NCBI GenBank assembly: GCA_035623255.1
Contig: DASPTU010000093.1
Coordinates: 103,547-167,546 of the forward strand
Direction of reading: 5' to 3'
Source: JAFAGX01 sp035623255
GTDB lineage: Bacteria > Acidobacteriota > Terriglobia > Terriglobales > Acidobacteriaceae
Length of the DNA stretch: 64,000 bases
A program made the translations under genes and the position numbers. Numbering within the stretch: position 1 is the stretch's first letter; each line of letters starts with the position of its first letter. The notes beneath the pieces were generated by a model. The model worked only from the letters and a program-made list of their open reading frames with translations. It made no database searches and was not told the DNA's origin. Shown here one piece after another: positions 25,590 through 34,672 of this stretch.

Positions 25590-26704
25590 TCCTTGTAAAG
25601 TTGCGCGAGACGCGCTGCCTGATGTCGCAACGTGAACCCTCCGAGGATGGTCGCTCGAGCTGCATCGCCGATACGCCTTCGCAGTTCCTTATCGCTTAAC
25701 AATGTGGAGAGCGCATTGACCATGCTGTTCAGGTCATAGGAACTCACGAGCCAGCCATTGTTCTCGTCGCGGATGACGTCTTCAATTCCCTGTCCCCGAC
25801 AGGCGATTACGGGTTTTCCCGCAGACATGGCCTCCAAATACACGCAGCCCAGGCCCTCATAGCGACTGGGCAAAGCGAAGATGGTGCAGCGTCGCATCGC
25901 CTCCGCCACCTGCTGGCGGCTTTTCCGCCCGAGGAAATGAACCTTGTCTGCGATATTGAGCCGGGCAGCTAAGCCAGTCAGATTAGAACTCTCGGGCCCG
26001 TCGCCGATGATTTCGCACGAAACATTGGGATAGTGCTCATGCACAGCTGCGAAGGCTCGCAACAACAACTGGTGACCTTTCGTCGGAATGAGGTTGCCAA
26101 CGCTGAGGATGACGGCCTCTGCCTCTGCTGCCCGTGGAGAAAAGCGTTGCTGATCTACTCCGTTGTGAATCACAGTTGCGTTCGCGCCTTTGAGAGACTG
26201 GACCTGATCCGCCACCCGCTGACTGATACAAATCACCCGTGCCGCTGAGCGGTAAACAGATTCCGCTACGTTCTTGCACCATCGACCCGGGTATCCAGAG
26301 ACCTGGGCCGTAAAGAAGACATCCAAGCCATGGGCGGTGACAACAAAAGGAATGTGCAGCTCGCCACTGAGTAGTTCGGCTGCATGCCCGCAGGGCAAAG
26401 CGGCGTGAGCGTGAATCAGATCGAACTCCCGGTCGAGGTGCAACCTGCGAACCCTCGCCTTAAGCCGCTCGTAAAGAAATACTCCGGATGAAGCCAGACC
26501 TAAACCGCCCGGAATTGCCGCATATCGAACCCATTGTGCGGGATGTCCATTCGGGCTTGATCGTTGCCGATAAAACGGCCCAACGGCGATAACGCATGAC
26601 TCGATTCCGAGCGCCTGCAAAGTGGATGTCGGTTCAGCAACAAAACACCCGCGAGCATCATCTGAGGCGCAAGGGTAAAAGGGAGTGAGCGTTAAAATGC
26701 GCAT
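25577..26704 (-). CDS. Glycosyltransferase family 4
   Basis: A 375-residue GT-B enzyme beginning MRILTLTPFYPCASDDARGC. The donor-binding block includes ILSVGNLIPTKGHQLLLRAF, EIIGDGPESSNLTGLAA and FALPSRYEGLGCVYLEAMSA followed by GKPVIACRGQGIEDVI. The ATG at 26704 starts eight bases after the stop of the flippase gene; a longer frame to 26746 would overlap it and is rejected. Confidence 0.88.
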   Translation of the reverse strand: MRILTLTPFYPCASDDARGCFVAEPTSTLQALGIESCVIAVGPFYRQRSSPNGHPAQWVRYAAIPGGLGLASSGVFLYERLKARVRRLHLDREFDLIHAHAALPCGHAAELLSGELHIPFVVTAHGLDVFFTAQVSGYPGRWCKNVAESVYRSAARVICISQRVADQVQSLKGANATVIHNGVDQQRFSPRAAEAEAVILSVGNLIPTKGHQLLLRAFAAVHEHYPNVSCEIIGDGPESSNLTGLAARLNIADKVHFLGRKSRQQVAEAMRRCTIFALPSRYEGLGCVYLEAMSAGKPVIACRGQGIEDVIRDENNGWLVSSYDLNSMVNALSTLLSDKELRRRIGDAARATILGGFTLRHQAARLAQLYKECLA

Positions 26705-26712
26705 GGAAGAGG

Positions 26713-28113
26713 CTAGACGAACAACCTGCGCACATACCAACCGCAACTCATAACGTAAACGCTGGCCCCGACGAACAACACCACGAAGATTTGCGAAGTG
26801 TAAACATTCGTAACCTTGATTGCGAGCAGCATCAACAATGCGGAGCCCGACGCGACCCGTAACACTGGGTTCTTCCAGGAGTCATGCAATTCCGGAATGC
26901 CTGCTACGGCAACCGCAGCGACCGCAAGTTCTGCGAAGACCAATGCGAAAGCTGCCCCTGGTAGACCGAATGCGGGGGTCAGCGTGAAGTACAAAAGCGT
27001 TCCTGCGGCAGCGCCAGCGGCAGTTGAGGCGAGATAAGCTCGGTGCCGGCCAAGCCCAAAAAGAATTGTGCCGCAGAATAAGGATGCTGCAGAAGCGGTG
27101 ATCAAGTATGGCGCCATCCACTCTAAAACAGGAACCGCTGCCAGAAAGTTTTTCCCCAGCACCCACGGAACCACTAAGTGCGCGGTGCCGATAAGCCCCA
27201 AGGTCAACGGAATACTAACCACCGCAACGGTCGAGGTCGCCAGGCGGGCCAAACGACGAAGCTGCGCCGCGGACTCGGCAGCAGCAATTCGCGGCAGCAA
27301 CACCTGGCAGAAGGTAATGATGAAGCCTCGCACTATATCGACAAACCTCGCGGCCGCCGCATAAAGGCCCAGAGCAAAGTCTCCCAATATCCAGCGGACC
27401 AATACATTCCCGGTTCGATGGTAGATGTTCGACATCAGGCTAGACGCGGCATAGTGAAGACTTGGCCTCAGAATGCGTGGCCAACAATTGGGACGCAGGC
27501 GCGCTCGAAACCTTACTCCCTTGCGCCACAGAACAATCCAGCCAAGCACGCTGCATAACATGGAGGATGACAGAATGCCGACTGGCAGCCAAACCAGATC
27601 CCTGGCTCTGTGCACAAAAATGAAGACGAGTGCTGCATAGACGAGCTGTTGTGTGACATTCAGCAAGGAGCGGACGTGGAACAGTTCCAAAGCGGTCAGC
27701 AGATGATCAGTGACGATGAGACTGGCGAACAAAATTCCGAAACCATAAAGACGGAGCAGCAGGCGCACGGTCGCTGCAGGTTCATGGGAAGAGATCAGGA
27801 GAACCGCCAGCGCAGCGATCAGCGAGGCGATCAAACGCAGGAAGAGCACATCCGGAATTGACTCGAAAGCGGCTGTCTTCTGGGCTGCGACCTGCTGGGT
27901 AAGGAACACGTTCATGCCCGGGTCGGCGATTACGTTTAAGAAAGAAGACAGCGCCACGACATAGCTCCACTGCCCGTAAGCCTCTACGCCCAGCCGACGT
28001 ACGATGTATGGAAACGTAATCGAAGTGATGACGATGCCCACGGTCTTGGCCCCGGTTACCGAACAGACGAAACCGGCGTACCGCAAAATCGGGCTACCAG
28101 ACGTAATCTTCAC
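26713..28113 (-). CDS. Wzx-like polysaccharide flippase (MOP superfamily)
   Basis: A 466-residue polytopic protein with about 12-14 membrane segments. Its beginning VKITSGSPILRYAGFVCSVT, the segment ITSITFPYIVRRLGVEAYGQ, and GNVLVRWILGDFALGLYAAA are typical of polysaccharide biosynthesis flippases that move undecaprenyl-linked repeat units across the inner membrane. The start is a GTG at 28113 overlapping the upstream GT4 stop as GTGA, clear translational coupling; the frame to 28203 is a read-back into that gene. Confidence 0.87.
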   Translation of the reverse strand: MKITSGSPILRYAGFVCSVTGAKTVGIVITSITFPYIVRRLGVEAYGQWSYVVALSSFLNVIADPGMNVFLTQQVAAQKTAAFESIPDVLFLRLIASLIAALAVLLISSHEPAATVRLLLRLYGFGILFASLIVTDHLLTALELFHVRSLLNVTQQLVYAALVFIFVHRARDLVWLPVGILSSSMLCSVLGWIVLWRKGVRFRARLRPNCWPRILRPSLHYAASSLMSNIYHRTGNVLVRWILGDFALGLYAAAARFVDIVRGFIITFCQVLLPRIAAAESAAQLRRLARLATSTVAVVSIPLTLGLIGTAHLVVPWVLGKNFLAAVPVLEWMAPYLITASAASLFCGTILFGLGRHRAYLASTAAGAAAGTLLYFTLTPAFGLPGAAFALVFAELAVAAVAVAGIPELHDSWKNPVLRVASGSALLMLLAIKVTNVYTSQIFVVLFVGASVYVMSCGWYVRRLFV

Positions 28114-29204
28114 GCGATCACAGGTGGTGTAGATGGGATTCTCAGTCGTACTCCCGCCACCTCCAGAAAAATCTTGCCCCATTGGCGCGCGATTTGTGTC
28201 CAATCGAATTTTTGGGAGTGCCGAACTGCGGACTCGGACATCAACCGCCGCAATTCCGCATTCGCAATCAGCAGCTCGAGACGTTCCTCGAGTTCCGCGT
28301 CCGACTCAACCAGGAAACCGGTTTCGCCATTTACAACGTACTCTGGCTGATAACAACTCATGGCGATGGCCGGCAGACCGCAGGCCGCCGCCTGAAGCAG
28401 TACTTGCGGATGACCCTCGATCACACTCGGAAATAAGAAAATGCCTGCATTGCGCATTTCTTCGGCCAGTTCATGCGGAGTGAGATGCCCGAGGAACGTA
28501 ACGTTCTTGCATCCATGTCGTTCGGTCAACCTCCGGCATGACTGCTGGGTCTCTCCACTCCCCGCCAGGCGAAACCGGATGTTCGGCCAACGAATCGCTT
28601 GCTGAATCACCAACTCCACACGCTTTCGTGGCTGAAAAGAACCTGCATATAAGACGACGGGCGGTAAGGAAACATCTCGGGGTTCGGCGGTGAAGAAGAA
28701 CCGCTGATCAACACCGTCATACACGACCTCGGAATCGAGGCCAAATTGACGAGAAACGGTTTTTGCCACATAACGCGAATTCGTGCAAACGCGATCGGCT
28801 TGACGGATTGATTGGGTGGCCAACTCACTGGCCACAGCATCCGTCATCGTCATCACGACGTAGCTCACGAGTGCGGTTCGGAGTCGCAAGTACTGCCGAA
28901 CCTTGTAGAAGAGCGCGTCAAGCGGGCCGTAGCGCGGGAAAAAATAAATGTCCGGCCTGGACATAACAATCTTGTTGATCAGCTTTGCCGTATTCCCGTG
29001 ATTGGTCCAGGAGACAAGTTCCGTATTTGGCCGATGCACGATGCGATCGTCAGGGCTGCCGCCGCTGATCATAATGACGCGAAACAACTGCGGCGGAAGG
29101 CGCGCCACAATCTCCTTGACTGTGAGATTTTGAGCGTTGGTATTGCTCTCGTCGGCAAAGGACGGAGTGAAAATCGTGATTGGCGGATTTGGCTGAGTGC
29201 CCAA
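28110..29204 (-). CDS. Glycosyltransferase family 4
   Basis: A 364-residue GT-B enzyme starting at a TTG (GTQPNPPITIFTPSFADES). The mid region DRVCTNSRYVAKTVSRQFGL and EVVYDGVDQRFFF precedes the donor-binding half VVLYAGSFQPRKRVELVIQQ, VTFLGHLTPHELAEEM and LFPSVIEGHPQVLLQAAACG. It lies 26 bases after the large unknown gene and is coupled to the flippase downstream. Confidence 0.85.
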   Translation of the reverse strand: MGTQPNPPITIFTPSFADESNTNAQNLTVKEIVARLPPQLFRVIMISGGSPDDRIVHRPNTELVSWTNHGNTAKLINKIVMSRPDIYFFPRYGPLDALFYKVRQYLRLRTALVSYVVMTMTDAVASELATQSIRQADRVCTNSRYVAKTVSRQFGLDSEVVYDGVDQRFFFTAEPRDVSLPPVVLYAGSFQPRKRVELVIQQAIRWPNIRFRLAGSGETQQSCRRLTERHGCKNVTFLGHLTPHELAEEMRNAGIFLFPSVIEGHPQVLLQAAACGLPAIAMSCYQPEYVVNGETGFLVESDAELEERLELLIANAELRRLMSESAVRHSQKFDWTQIARQWGKIFLEVAGVRLRIPSTPPVIA

Positions 29205-29230
29205 TGTTTGTCAGGATGAAAAAGGCGCTT

Positions 29231-30979
29231 TTACGTGGCGTAACTCGCGAGTGAGTGCTCTTGTGTCTGAGATTCGTGTGCAGCAGTCTGGCAGAATGCT
29301 CGCCGTAACGTCTCAGCATCGATGCCATTTTCCGGTTGTCGGTAAAACCATTCCTGGCTGGCCAATAAATGTGGTATGTCGGCGATTTGATCGGAGCTTT
29401 CCAAGGCTAGACCCAAGCCGAATTTGGCGTATTGCCGAGCGTAGCCGGAATAGCAATCCCCCAGCCAGGTACAGAGAATGACAGGGATGCCCCGTGCTGC
29501 GCATTCCATGATAGTGGAAGACTCACCCGTTACGGCGAATTTTACTTTCTGCCAGAGTACGGCGGTCGCTGGACCGGAAATGATCTCCACATTGCGTGCT
29601 CGATCTTTCAGAATTCGCCGCAACTCGCGCCGATGAGCACGTACGCTATCGAAAGGATGAAGCTTCAAGACGAGCTTCAGCCCACAGCGTTCCGCGAGCG
29701 AACAAAGGCGTGGCAAGAGACCTTTGTAGACCTCATTGCTTCGCCAGCCGGCAGCTTCATAACCCTCGGTGAAGAAAACAATCCAGGACTTCTCGCGGTG
29801 GTGTGGATTCTCTGCCATCTGCCCAACGCTGTCCAGCCCGCTGAGGACGACATTCCGGGCCGGCACATCGCAAGTATGAATCAGGTAATCGCGTTCCAGT
29901 TCGTTCTTGGCCAGGTAAACATCTGCTGCTGGAGTCTTGAGAGCCATCCAGCAATCGAGAGCGCCATGATGGCATGCTATGGCCGGCAGGCCGCGATTTT
30001 TCGCCAAGAGAAGTGGAATTCGAGTGTAGGGATTGGTATCGTCGGCACACAGGCACGCGCTAATCTTCTGGGAATCGAGAATGTTTATCCAGGCGTCACG
30101 AATCGGGAGCAACCATCGTAACGTTGAGTCGATCTTCTCCAGAATTCCGGCATCCTTCGCGACTGCGAGCATTGTTTCGCCCTTAGCCAGACTTTCACTA
30201 AGCAGTTGCCATTCGTGCAGAAGCCCAGACTCTTCCTGGGACGACGAGACAAAAAATGGATCGAGGGGAGTCGTCTCGACATTGGGTGGAAGCGATTGGA
30301 GCCGTCCGCTTCGTCGCGCAAACACCAGAAGAAAATTTTGGTCGGGGAGTAATTCCGCACACCGCACCGCCATTCGCGAGACATTGACATAAGCGGAAGG
30401 CAACAAAATCAGCGGAACCTGGGGCTGGCTGCGGACGCGGCGGAGCCTGCTTCGAACCGCATGGTGCCGGTCTAACTTGTCCTCAAGAACCTGCCAGATC
30501 TGTGCCGGGTCGAGATTCCAGAGCACGTTTCCATAGTGTCGAACGCGTCCTCTGAATCCGCCAGAAAGACTACCTGAAACCTGAAGAGTGGTACGGAGCC
30601 GGTTCTGAAGCACGGTCGCGAACTGGAAGGGACGCGTTGTGTAGAGCTGACTGGGGGCCCCGATGTATTTTGCTAACCGATCCACCAGAATCAACTGTTG
30701 GAGCTCGGGCACCAGGCAAAGCGACAGCACATCCCACCAATCAATCCCATGCCGATCGACAACGGTTCCCATGCCGGACTGCAGGATCTTTCTGCAAAGG
30801 CGGAGGTCGTCGATCCCTTCAGCGAAATCGAAGATGCTGATTGCCGGACAGCCAGTCTTAGCCGACCAGCTTGCATAGGTTGATGCTGGAGCGCGAGCAA
30901 AATCGACGACGAGATCCCACCGCGGTAAGGATTTTGAAGCCGGAAGGGAGTCGTCGTGATAAACAAGCAGGACGTTCAT
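29231..30979 (-). CDS. Large GT-B-like protein coupled to pseI, candidate nonulosonate transferase
   Basis: A 582-residue cytoplasmic protein of unknown family. The C-terminal third looks like the second Rossmann half of polysialyltransferase / CDP-glycerol-polymerase type GT-B enzymes: LKLVLKLHPFDSVRAH, a linker, then FAVTGESSTIMECAARGIPV around residues 490-545. A central HHGALDCWMAL segment also fits. The N-terminal 200 residues (MNVLLVYHDDSLPASKSLPR onward) match nothing I recognise. Its ATG overlaps the pseI stop as ATGA, so it is translated with the synthase for the nonulosonic acid. That coupling is the basis for proposing it transfers the CMP-activated sugar; this is inference. Confidence 0.55.
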   Translation of the reverse strand: MNVLLVYHDDSLPASKSLPRWDLVVDFARAPASTYASWSAKTGCPAISIFDFAEGIDDLRLCRKILQSGMGTVVDRHGIDWWDVLSLCLVPELQQLILVDRLAKYIGAPSQLYTTRPFQFATVLQNRLRTTLQVSGSLSGGFRGRVRHYGNVLWNLDPAQIWQVLEDKLDRHHAVRSRLRRVRSQPQVPLILLPSAYVNVSRMAVRCAELLPDQNFLLVFARRSGRLQSLPPNVETTPLDPFFVSSSQEESGLLHEWQLLSESLAKGETMLAVAKDAGILEKIDSTLRWLLPIRDAWINILDSQKISACLCADDTNPYTRIPLLLAKNRGLPAIACHHGALDCWMALKTPAADVYLAKNELERDYLIHTCDVPARNVVLSGLDSVGQMAENPHHREKSWIVFFTEGYEAAGWRSNEVYKGLLPRLCSLAERCGLKLVLKLHPFDSVRAHRRELRRILKDRARNVEIISGPATAVLWQKVKFAVTGESSTIMECAARGIPVILCTWLGDCYSGYARQYAKFGLGLALESSDQIADIPHLLASQEWFYRQPENGIDAETLRRAFCQTAAHESQTQEHSLASYAT

Positions 30980-32133
30980 TTCAGTGGCCGGTCAGCACCG
31001 ATGAGGTCACCGACAGCGCCGTCACTCTCGCAAATGCGATCCTCGGCGATGAGATCCCACTGGAGTGGAGTGCCGCGTGCAATTGGCTGTGCTGCCCGCT
31101 TTCCAAGAATCTGAGTCATGTATCGCGTGTGCAAACCATCGGCCGGGCGGATGGAGCGCACATTATCTGAGGTGAATGCCTCCCCCTGTTCCATGTCCTG
31201 TACAACGAACAGGGAACGGCGAAACCGCTGGCTGCTCTGCTCGTGAAGCGTAGGGCCAAACTGCACCGATCCCAACGCCTTCTCCGCGATGCGCACTGCG
31301 GCGACCATTTCCCTGAATTCGTCGGGCTCGAGAGAAAATTCCGCGTCAGGACCTCCGAGCGTGCGCGAAAGCGTCAGATGTTTTTCGATGATGCACGCGC
31401 CCAGTGCTACTGCTGCGACAGGTGCAGCGATTCCTGTTGTGTGATCAGAAAGCCCGACGGCAATTCTGAAGCGCTGGATGAACGCGGGAATGGTGCGCAG
31501 GTGCATCTCCTCGGGCGGCGCCGGATACGCGCTTGTACATTTGAGAAGGGCCAGCTCCCTTGCGCCTGCGTCTCGCGCCGTTGCCAAGGCTTCCTCGATG
31601 TCGTCGATTGTCGCCATCCCGGTTGAAATGATCAGCGGCTTTCCCGTGCCAGCCAGCTTCCGGATGAGCGGCAGGTCCACCAACTCACACGACGCCAGTT
31701 TGTATGCGGGCACGTTGATGGTCTCAAGAAAGTCCACGGCGCTGACGTCAAAGGGTGAGGAAAAAAGATGAATGCCGACCTGGTCGGCAAGTTGCTTCAA
31801 CTTTGGGTGCCAGTCCCATGGGGTGTATGCCTCGCGGTAGAGTTCGTGAAGGGTTCGGCCGTCCCAGAGCGTGCCCCCGCCGATGCGGAAGCACTCGCGA
31901 TCGCACGCGATGGTAATCGTATCCGGTGTGTAAGTTTGTAATTTGACTGCATCGGCGCCAGCTTCTTTTGCCGCATGAACCAGATCTCGGGCTTGCCGGA
32001 AATCCTGATTGTGATTAGCAGAAAGCTCGGCAACGATATACGCCGGGTAACCGGATCCGATCAGCCGACCGGCAATCCGGAACGGGGAAGAAGCGGGTCC
32101 CTTCGCTAGGCTTGTTGCAGGAAACTGTTGCAT
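30976..32133 (-). CDS. pseI: Pseudaminic acid synthase (NeuB/PseI family)
   Basis: A 385-residue nonulosonate synthase condensing phosphoenolpyruvate with a 6-deoxy-diacetamido-hexose. The NeuB barrel shows YIVAELSANHNQDFRQARDL, DAVKLQTYTPDTITI, LFSSPFDVSAVDFLE, YKLASCELVDLPLI and GLSDHTTGIAAPVAAVALGA; an antifreeze-like/SAF domain follows over about the last 60 residues. The LQTYTPDTITI segment is typical of the PseI rather than the NeuB branch. The ATG at 32133 avoids overlap with the divergent methyltransferase; the frame extends to 32181. First gene of the minus-strand block running to 21.8 kb. Confidence 0.92.
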   Translation of the reverse strand: MQQFPATSLAKGPASSPFRIAGRLIGSGYPAYIVAELSANHNQDFRQARDLVHAAKEAGADAVKLQTYTPDTITIACDRECFRIGGGTLWDGRTLHELYREAYTPWDWHPKLKQLADQVGIHLFSSPFDVSAVDFLETINVPAYKLASCELVDLPLIRKLAGTGKPLIISTGMATIDDIEEALATARDAGARELALLKCTSAYPAPPEEMHLRTIPAFIQRFRIAVGLSDHTTGIAAPVAAVALGACIIEKHLTLSRTLGGPDAEFSLEPDEFREMVAAVRIAEKALGSVQFGPTLHEQSSQRFRRSLFVVQDMEQGEAFTSDNVRSIRPADGLHTRYMTQILGKRAAQPIARGTPLQWDLIAEDRICESDGAVGDLIGADRPLK

Positions 32134-32191
32134 AATGGCGAACCAGGAAATTCGTACGTAATCTGTGTCAGTGGCGGCCACATACTGTGAG

Positions 32192-32857
32192 ATGACAGAT
32201 CCAGCGATTCATTGGGACCAACTCCATCGCGATGCCCGATTTCGTCCGCGTTATCCCAACGATCACGTAGTTCGTTTCTTGATGGCAAATAAGGCTGCGT
32301 TTGAAGCTGCCGGCAACAAACGATTGCTCGATATCGGGACGGGTGCCGGAAGGCACCTGCAAGCCGCATCGGAGTTGGGATTTGAACCCTATGGAATTGA
32401 CACTTCTAACGTCGGCTTAACTTATGTGCAACAACGACTGGCGGCCTTGGGGCTGAAATTCGGCGTCACTAGAGCATCCATGCTTGCGCTGCCTTTCGCG
32501 GATTGCACTTTCGCGTTGGTGCTGAGTTTCGGAGTGTTTAACTACGGCACTCCACAGCAAATGCAACGAGCAATTGATGAAGCCTTCCGTGTGCTAATAC
32601 CGAAAGGCAAACTGTTTGCCGTCCTGCGAACAACCGAGGACTACCGATTCGGTAAAGGCGAACAACTCGGACCTAATACCTTTCGATTGAAGATCACAGA
32701 CACGAACGAATACGACACAGTGCAACACTTTCTCATAGAGCACGAGGTCGAGGTGTATTTCAGAAAGTTCTCGCGGATAAGCTTCGAAAAAACTGAGACC
32801 ACGTCAGCAAATCGCACCCGGACAGATTCTGACTGGCTGGTCACCGCGGACAAGTAA
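32192..32857 (+). CDS. Class I SAM-dependent methyltransferase
   Basis: A 221-residue methyltransferase with LLDIGTGAGRHLQAASELGF (motif I, near residue 40), PYGIDTSNVGL, and CTFALVLSFGVFNYGTPQQM. The ATG at 32192 is preferred over 32165 because it leaves room for the divergent pseI start. It is a lone plus-strand gene wedged inside the nonulosonate genes; its last 17 bases overlap the convergent WbqC-like gene. It may methylate the nonulosonic acid or another residue of the polymer. Confidence 0.83.
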   Translation: MTDPAIHWDQLHRDARFRPRYPNDHVVRFLMANKAAFEAAGNKRLLDIGTGAGRHLQAASELGFEPYGIDTSNVGLTYVQQRLAALGLKFGVTRASMLALPFADCTFALVLSFGVFNYGTPQQMQRAIDEAFRVLIPKGKLFAVLRTTEDYRFGKGEQLGPNTFRLKITDTNEYDTVQHFLIEHEVEVYFRKFSRISFEKTETTSANRTRTDSDWLVTADK

Positions 32858-33593
32858 GCAAATCTTTGACTTCTCCTACCTGGTCGGGCAAGAGGGCCGG
32901 CCGGCGGCCGCAGCGCACAACTTCTGAAGCGCGCTGACCTTCGTTGAAAATCAAGTCGAGAATCGAAGCATAGGGAACGAACGGCGGGAACATCTGAGCG
33001 TAACTTGGGTGCTGGTAATTATGGAACAGTACTCTAACCGAACGGCTTTCAAGAAGATCAATTTCTTGTAGCAGGTAAGCAGCTGAGCCGATCGGAGAAA
33101 TGTACGCAGTCGCGCCTAAGGTTGCACAGATATTTGCCAGCAGTTCCGTACGTTTTCCAGGCAGACCCAGGGCAGAGGAAAAGAACAAAGGAGTTCGAAT
33201 GACCAGCAGGCTCATGAACCATTCAATTAATCGCACGTTGAGGGTGAGGAGGCGAGTGCCTTGTGAGCAGTTCAGTCTTGCGCTGAGATGGTGAAAATGA
33301 TCTTCAAAAAATGGCGCGCGCCGGTAGCTCAGCTCAATCGCCCGCAGATGCTTCCGCCAGAACTCGCAATCTCGAATCTCGACATCTTGAATCGATTGCC
33401 CAAAGCGCCCGCGGAATACAACTGGCACCGTGAGCCACTGCAGGCCGGCGGGAGTCTTGATCCGGTTTCGCTGCTGCCATGATTGTTTTTCAAATTGAAC
33501 GCTGTCGAGAATAACAAACGCATCCACCTGATCGATGAGATCGAAAAATCCTAACCAGGGCAAATATGTGGGTTGTGCGATGGCGATTTTCAC
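32841..33593 (-). CDS. WbqC-like family protein in the PseH slot
   Basis: A 250-residue WbqC-family protein, recognisable from VKIAIAQPTYLPWLGFFDLI, VDAFVILDSVQFEKQSWQQR, LTVPV and the C-terminal GSAAYLLQE and YQHPSYAQMFPPFVPYASIL. The GTG at 33593 overlaps the pseG stop as GTGA, so it is co-translated with PseG. WbqC-like proteins occur in O-antigen and other surface-glycan loci; their chemistry is not settled as far as I know. In standard clusters the acetyltransferase PseH lies here, making this a candidate for a substitute N-acylation or later modification step. Confidence 0.85.
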   Translation of the reverse strand: MKIAIAQPTYLPWLGFFDLIDQVDAFVILDSVQFEKQSWQQRNRIKTPAGLQWLTVPVVFRGRFGQSIQDVEIRDCEFWRKHLRAIELSYRRAPFFEDHFHHLSARLNCSQGTRLLTLNVRLIEWFMSLLVIRTPLFFSSALGLPGKRTELLANICATLGATAYISPIGSAAYLLQEIDLLESRSVRVLFHNYQHPSYAQMFPPFVPYASILDLIFNEGQRASEVVRCGRRPALLPDQVGEVKDLLTCPR

Positions 33594-34672
33594 GCAGAGC
33601 CGACCTGCACTTTCCATGGCGCAGCCAATGCCTGCTGTTGCTCCAACATGGCTTGAGCCACCCGGCGGGCGCCGTTGCCGTCCACCAATAAACGGGCGTT
33701 GTGGCCGACTGACTGGCGATACTCGCAATCGAAAATCATTCTTCGCAGTACTTCGATAAGGCACTCAGGCTCAAGATTCTGAAATGTCCCAAGATCCACC
33801 CCGGCCCCGTGCTCCGCTAAGCCCCGCGCAGTCGGCGCTTGATTCTCTGCTAACGTAACGAGAACCATTGGGACTTGTAGCAACGCCAGTTCGTAGGAAG
33901 TGGCCCCGGCGGCCGAGATCGCCAGATCAGCGGTCGACATCAATCGCGACATGTCCTTCACATCAGTGGCGAACCTGGGTTGCCGCGGCATGTGTTCCGC
34001 AATCCGCTGCAACATTGCACCGTTCTGGTTGCTTCCGCCGAGGACTATCGTAACTTCGACGTCCAATCCAGCTCGGCCAATTGTTTTCAGAATGTCGGCA
34101 GTAGCGTTATTTGGATCGCTACCACCCATAGTGATCAGCAAGCGCGCGGCAACTGGCGCAAAGTGACGCTGCCGGTGTTGCCAGACCAGAAATTCTTTGC
34201 GCAACAAGGCATATCTGGGACCGAGCAGCAGAGTTGTTCGAGCGCCAGATTCCCGGTACATCTCCGTCGTTGCATAGACATTCTGATTTAGAACTATGTC
34301 CGCGCAGTAAGGTGCGCATCGGCCAGTATCGTCGATCCAAAGGAGCTGAAAGTCAGAGTGTTTTATCCTCCGCTGATATGTTGGACTGAATTGGTAGCCA
34401 TCAACCGCGATCCAGGTTGCGTTATATTCATCAGCCAGGGTTAGAATTCGGCGTGCATCTTCCGCGCTGCCGGATGCGCAGCTCAAGGTCATCCCCTTGA
34501 AGTGCTCGTCTTGAATGCGCCGTTCGATCGCCTCCGTTGATTCCGCCATCACAAAGACGGCATCCCCTCCACCGGATCTCCAGGCCTGTGCGAGAGCGAG
34601 GCAGCGCATAACGTGGCCGGTGCCCATTGCGGAGCTTGCATCGGTGCGGATCATGAGCGTACCGATGCTCAA
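33590..34672 (-). CDS. pseG: UDP-2,4-diacetamido-2,4,6-trideoxy-altropyranose hydrolase
   Basis: A 360-residue GT-B-fold hydrolase that removes UDP before the PseI condensation. The N-terminal IRTDASSAMGTGHVMRCLAL carries the catalytic His (about residue 20), typical of PseG. ARLLITMGGSDPNNATADIL and ADLAISAAGATSYELALLQV match the MurG-like donor-binding half. The TTG at 34672 overlaps the pseF stop as TTGA; an ATG at 34654 is the alternative. It is translationally coupled to both neighbours. Confidence 0.92.
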   Translation of the reverse strand: MSIGTLMIRTDASSAMGTGHVMRCLALAQAWRSGGGDAVFVMAESTEAIERRIQDEHFKGMTLSCASGSAEDARRILTLADEYNATWIAVDGYQFSPTYQRRIKHSDFQLLWIDDTGRCAPYCADIVLNQNVYATTEMYRESGARTTLLLGPRYALLRKEFLVWQHRQRHFAPVAARLLITMGGSDPNNATADILKTIGRAGLDVEVTIVLGGSNQNGAMLQRIAEHMPRQPRFATDVKDMSRLMSTADLAISAAGATSYELALLQVPMVLVTLAENQAPTARGLAEHGAGVDLGTFQNLEPECLIEVLRRMIFDCEYRQSVGHNARLLVDGNGARRVAQAMLEQQQALAAPWKVQVGSA

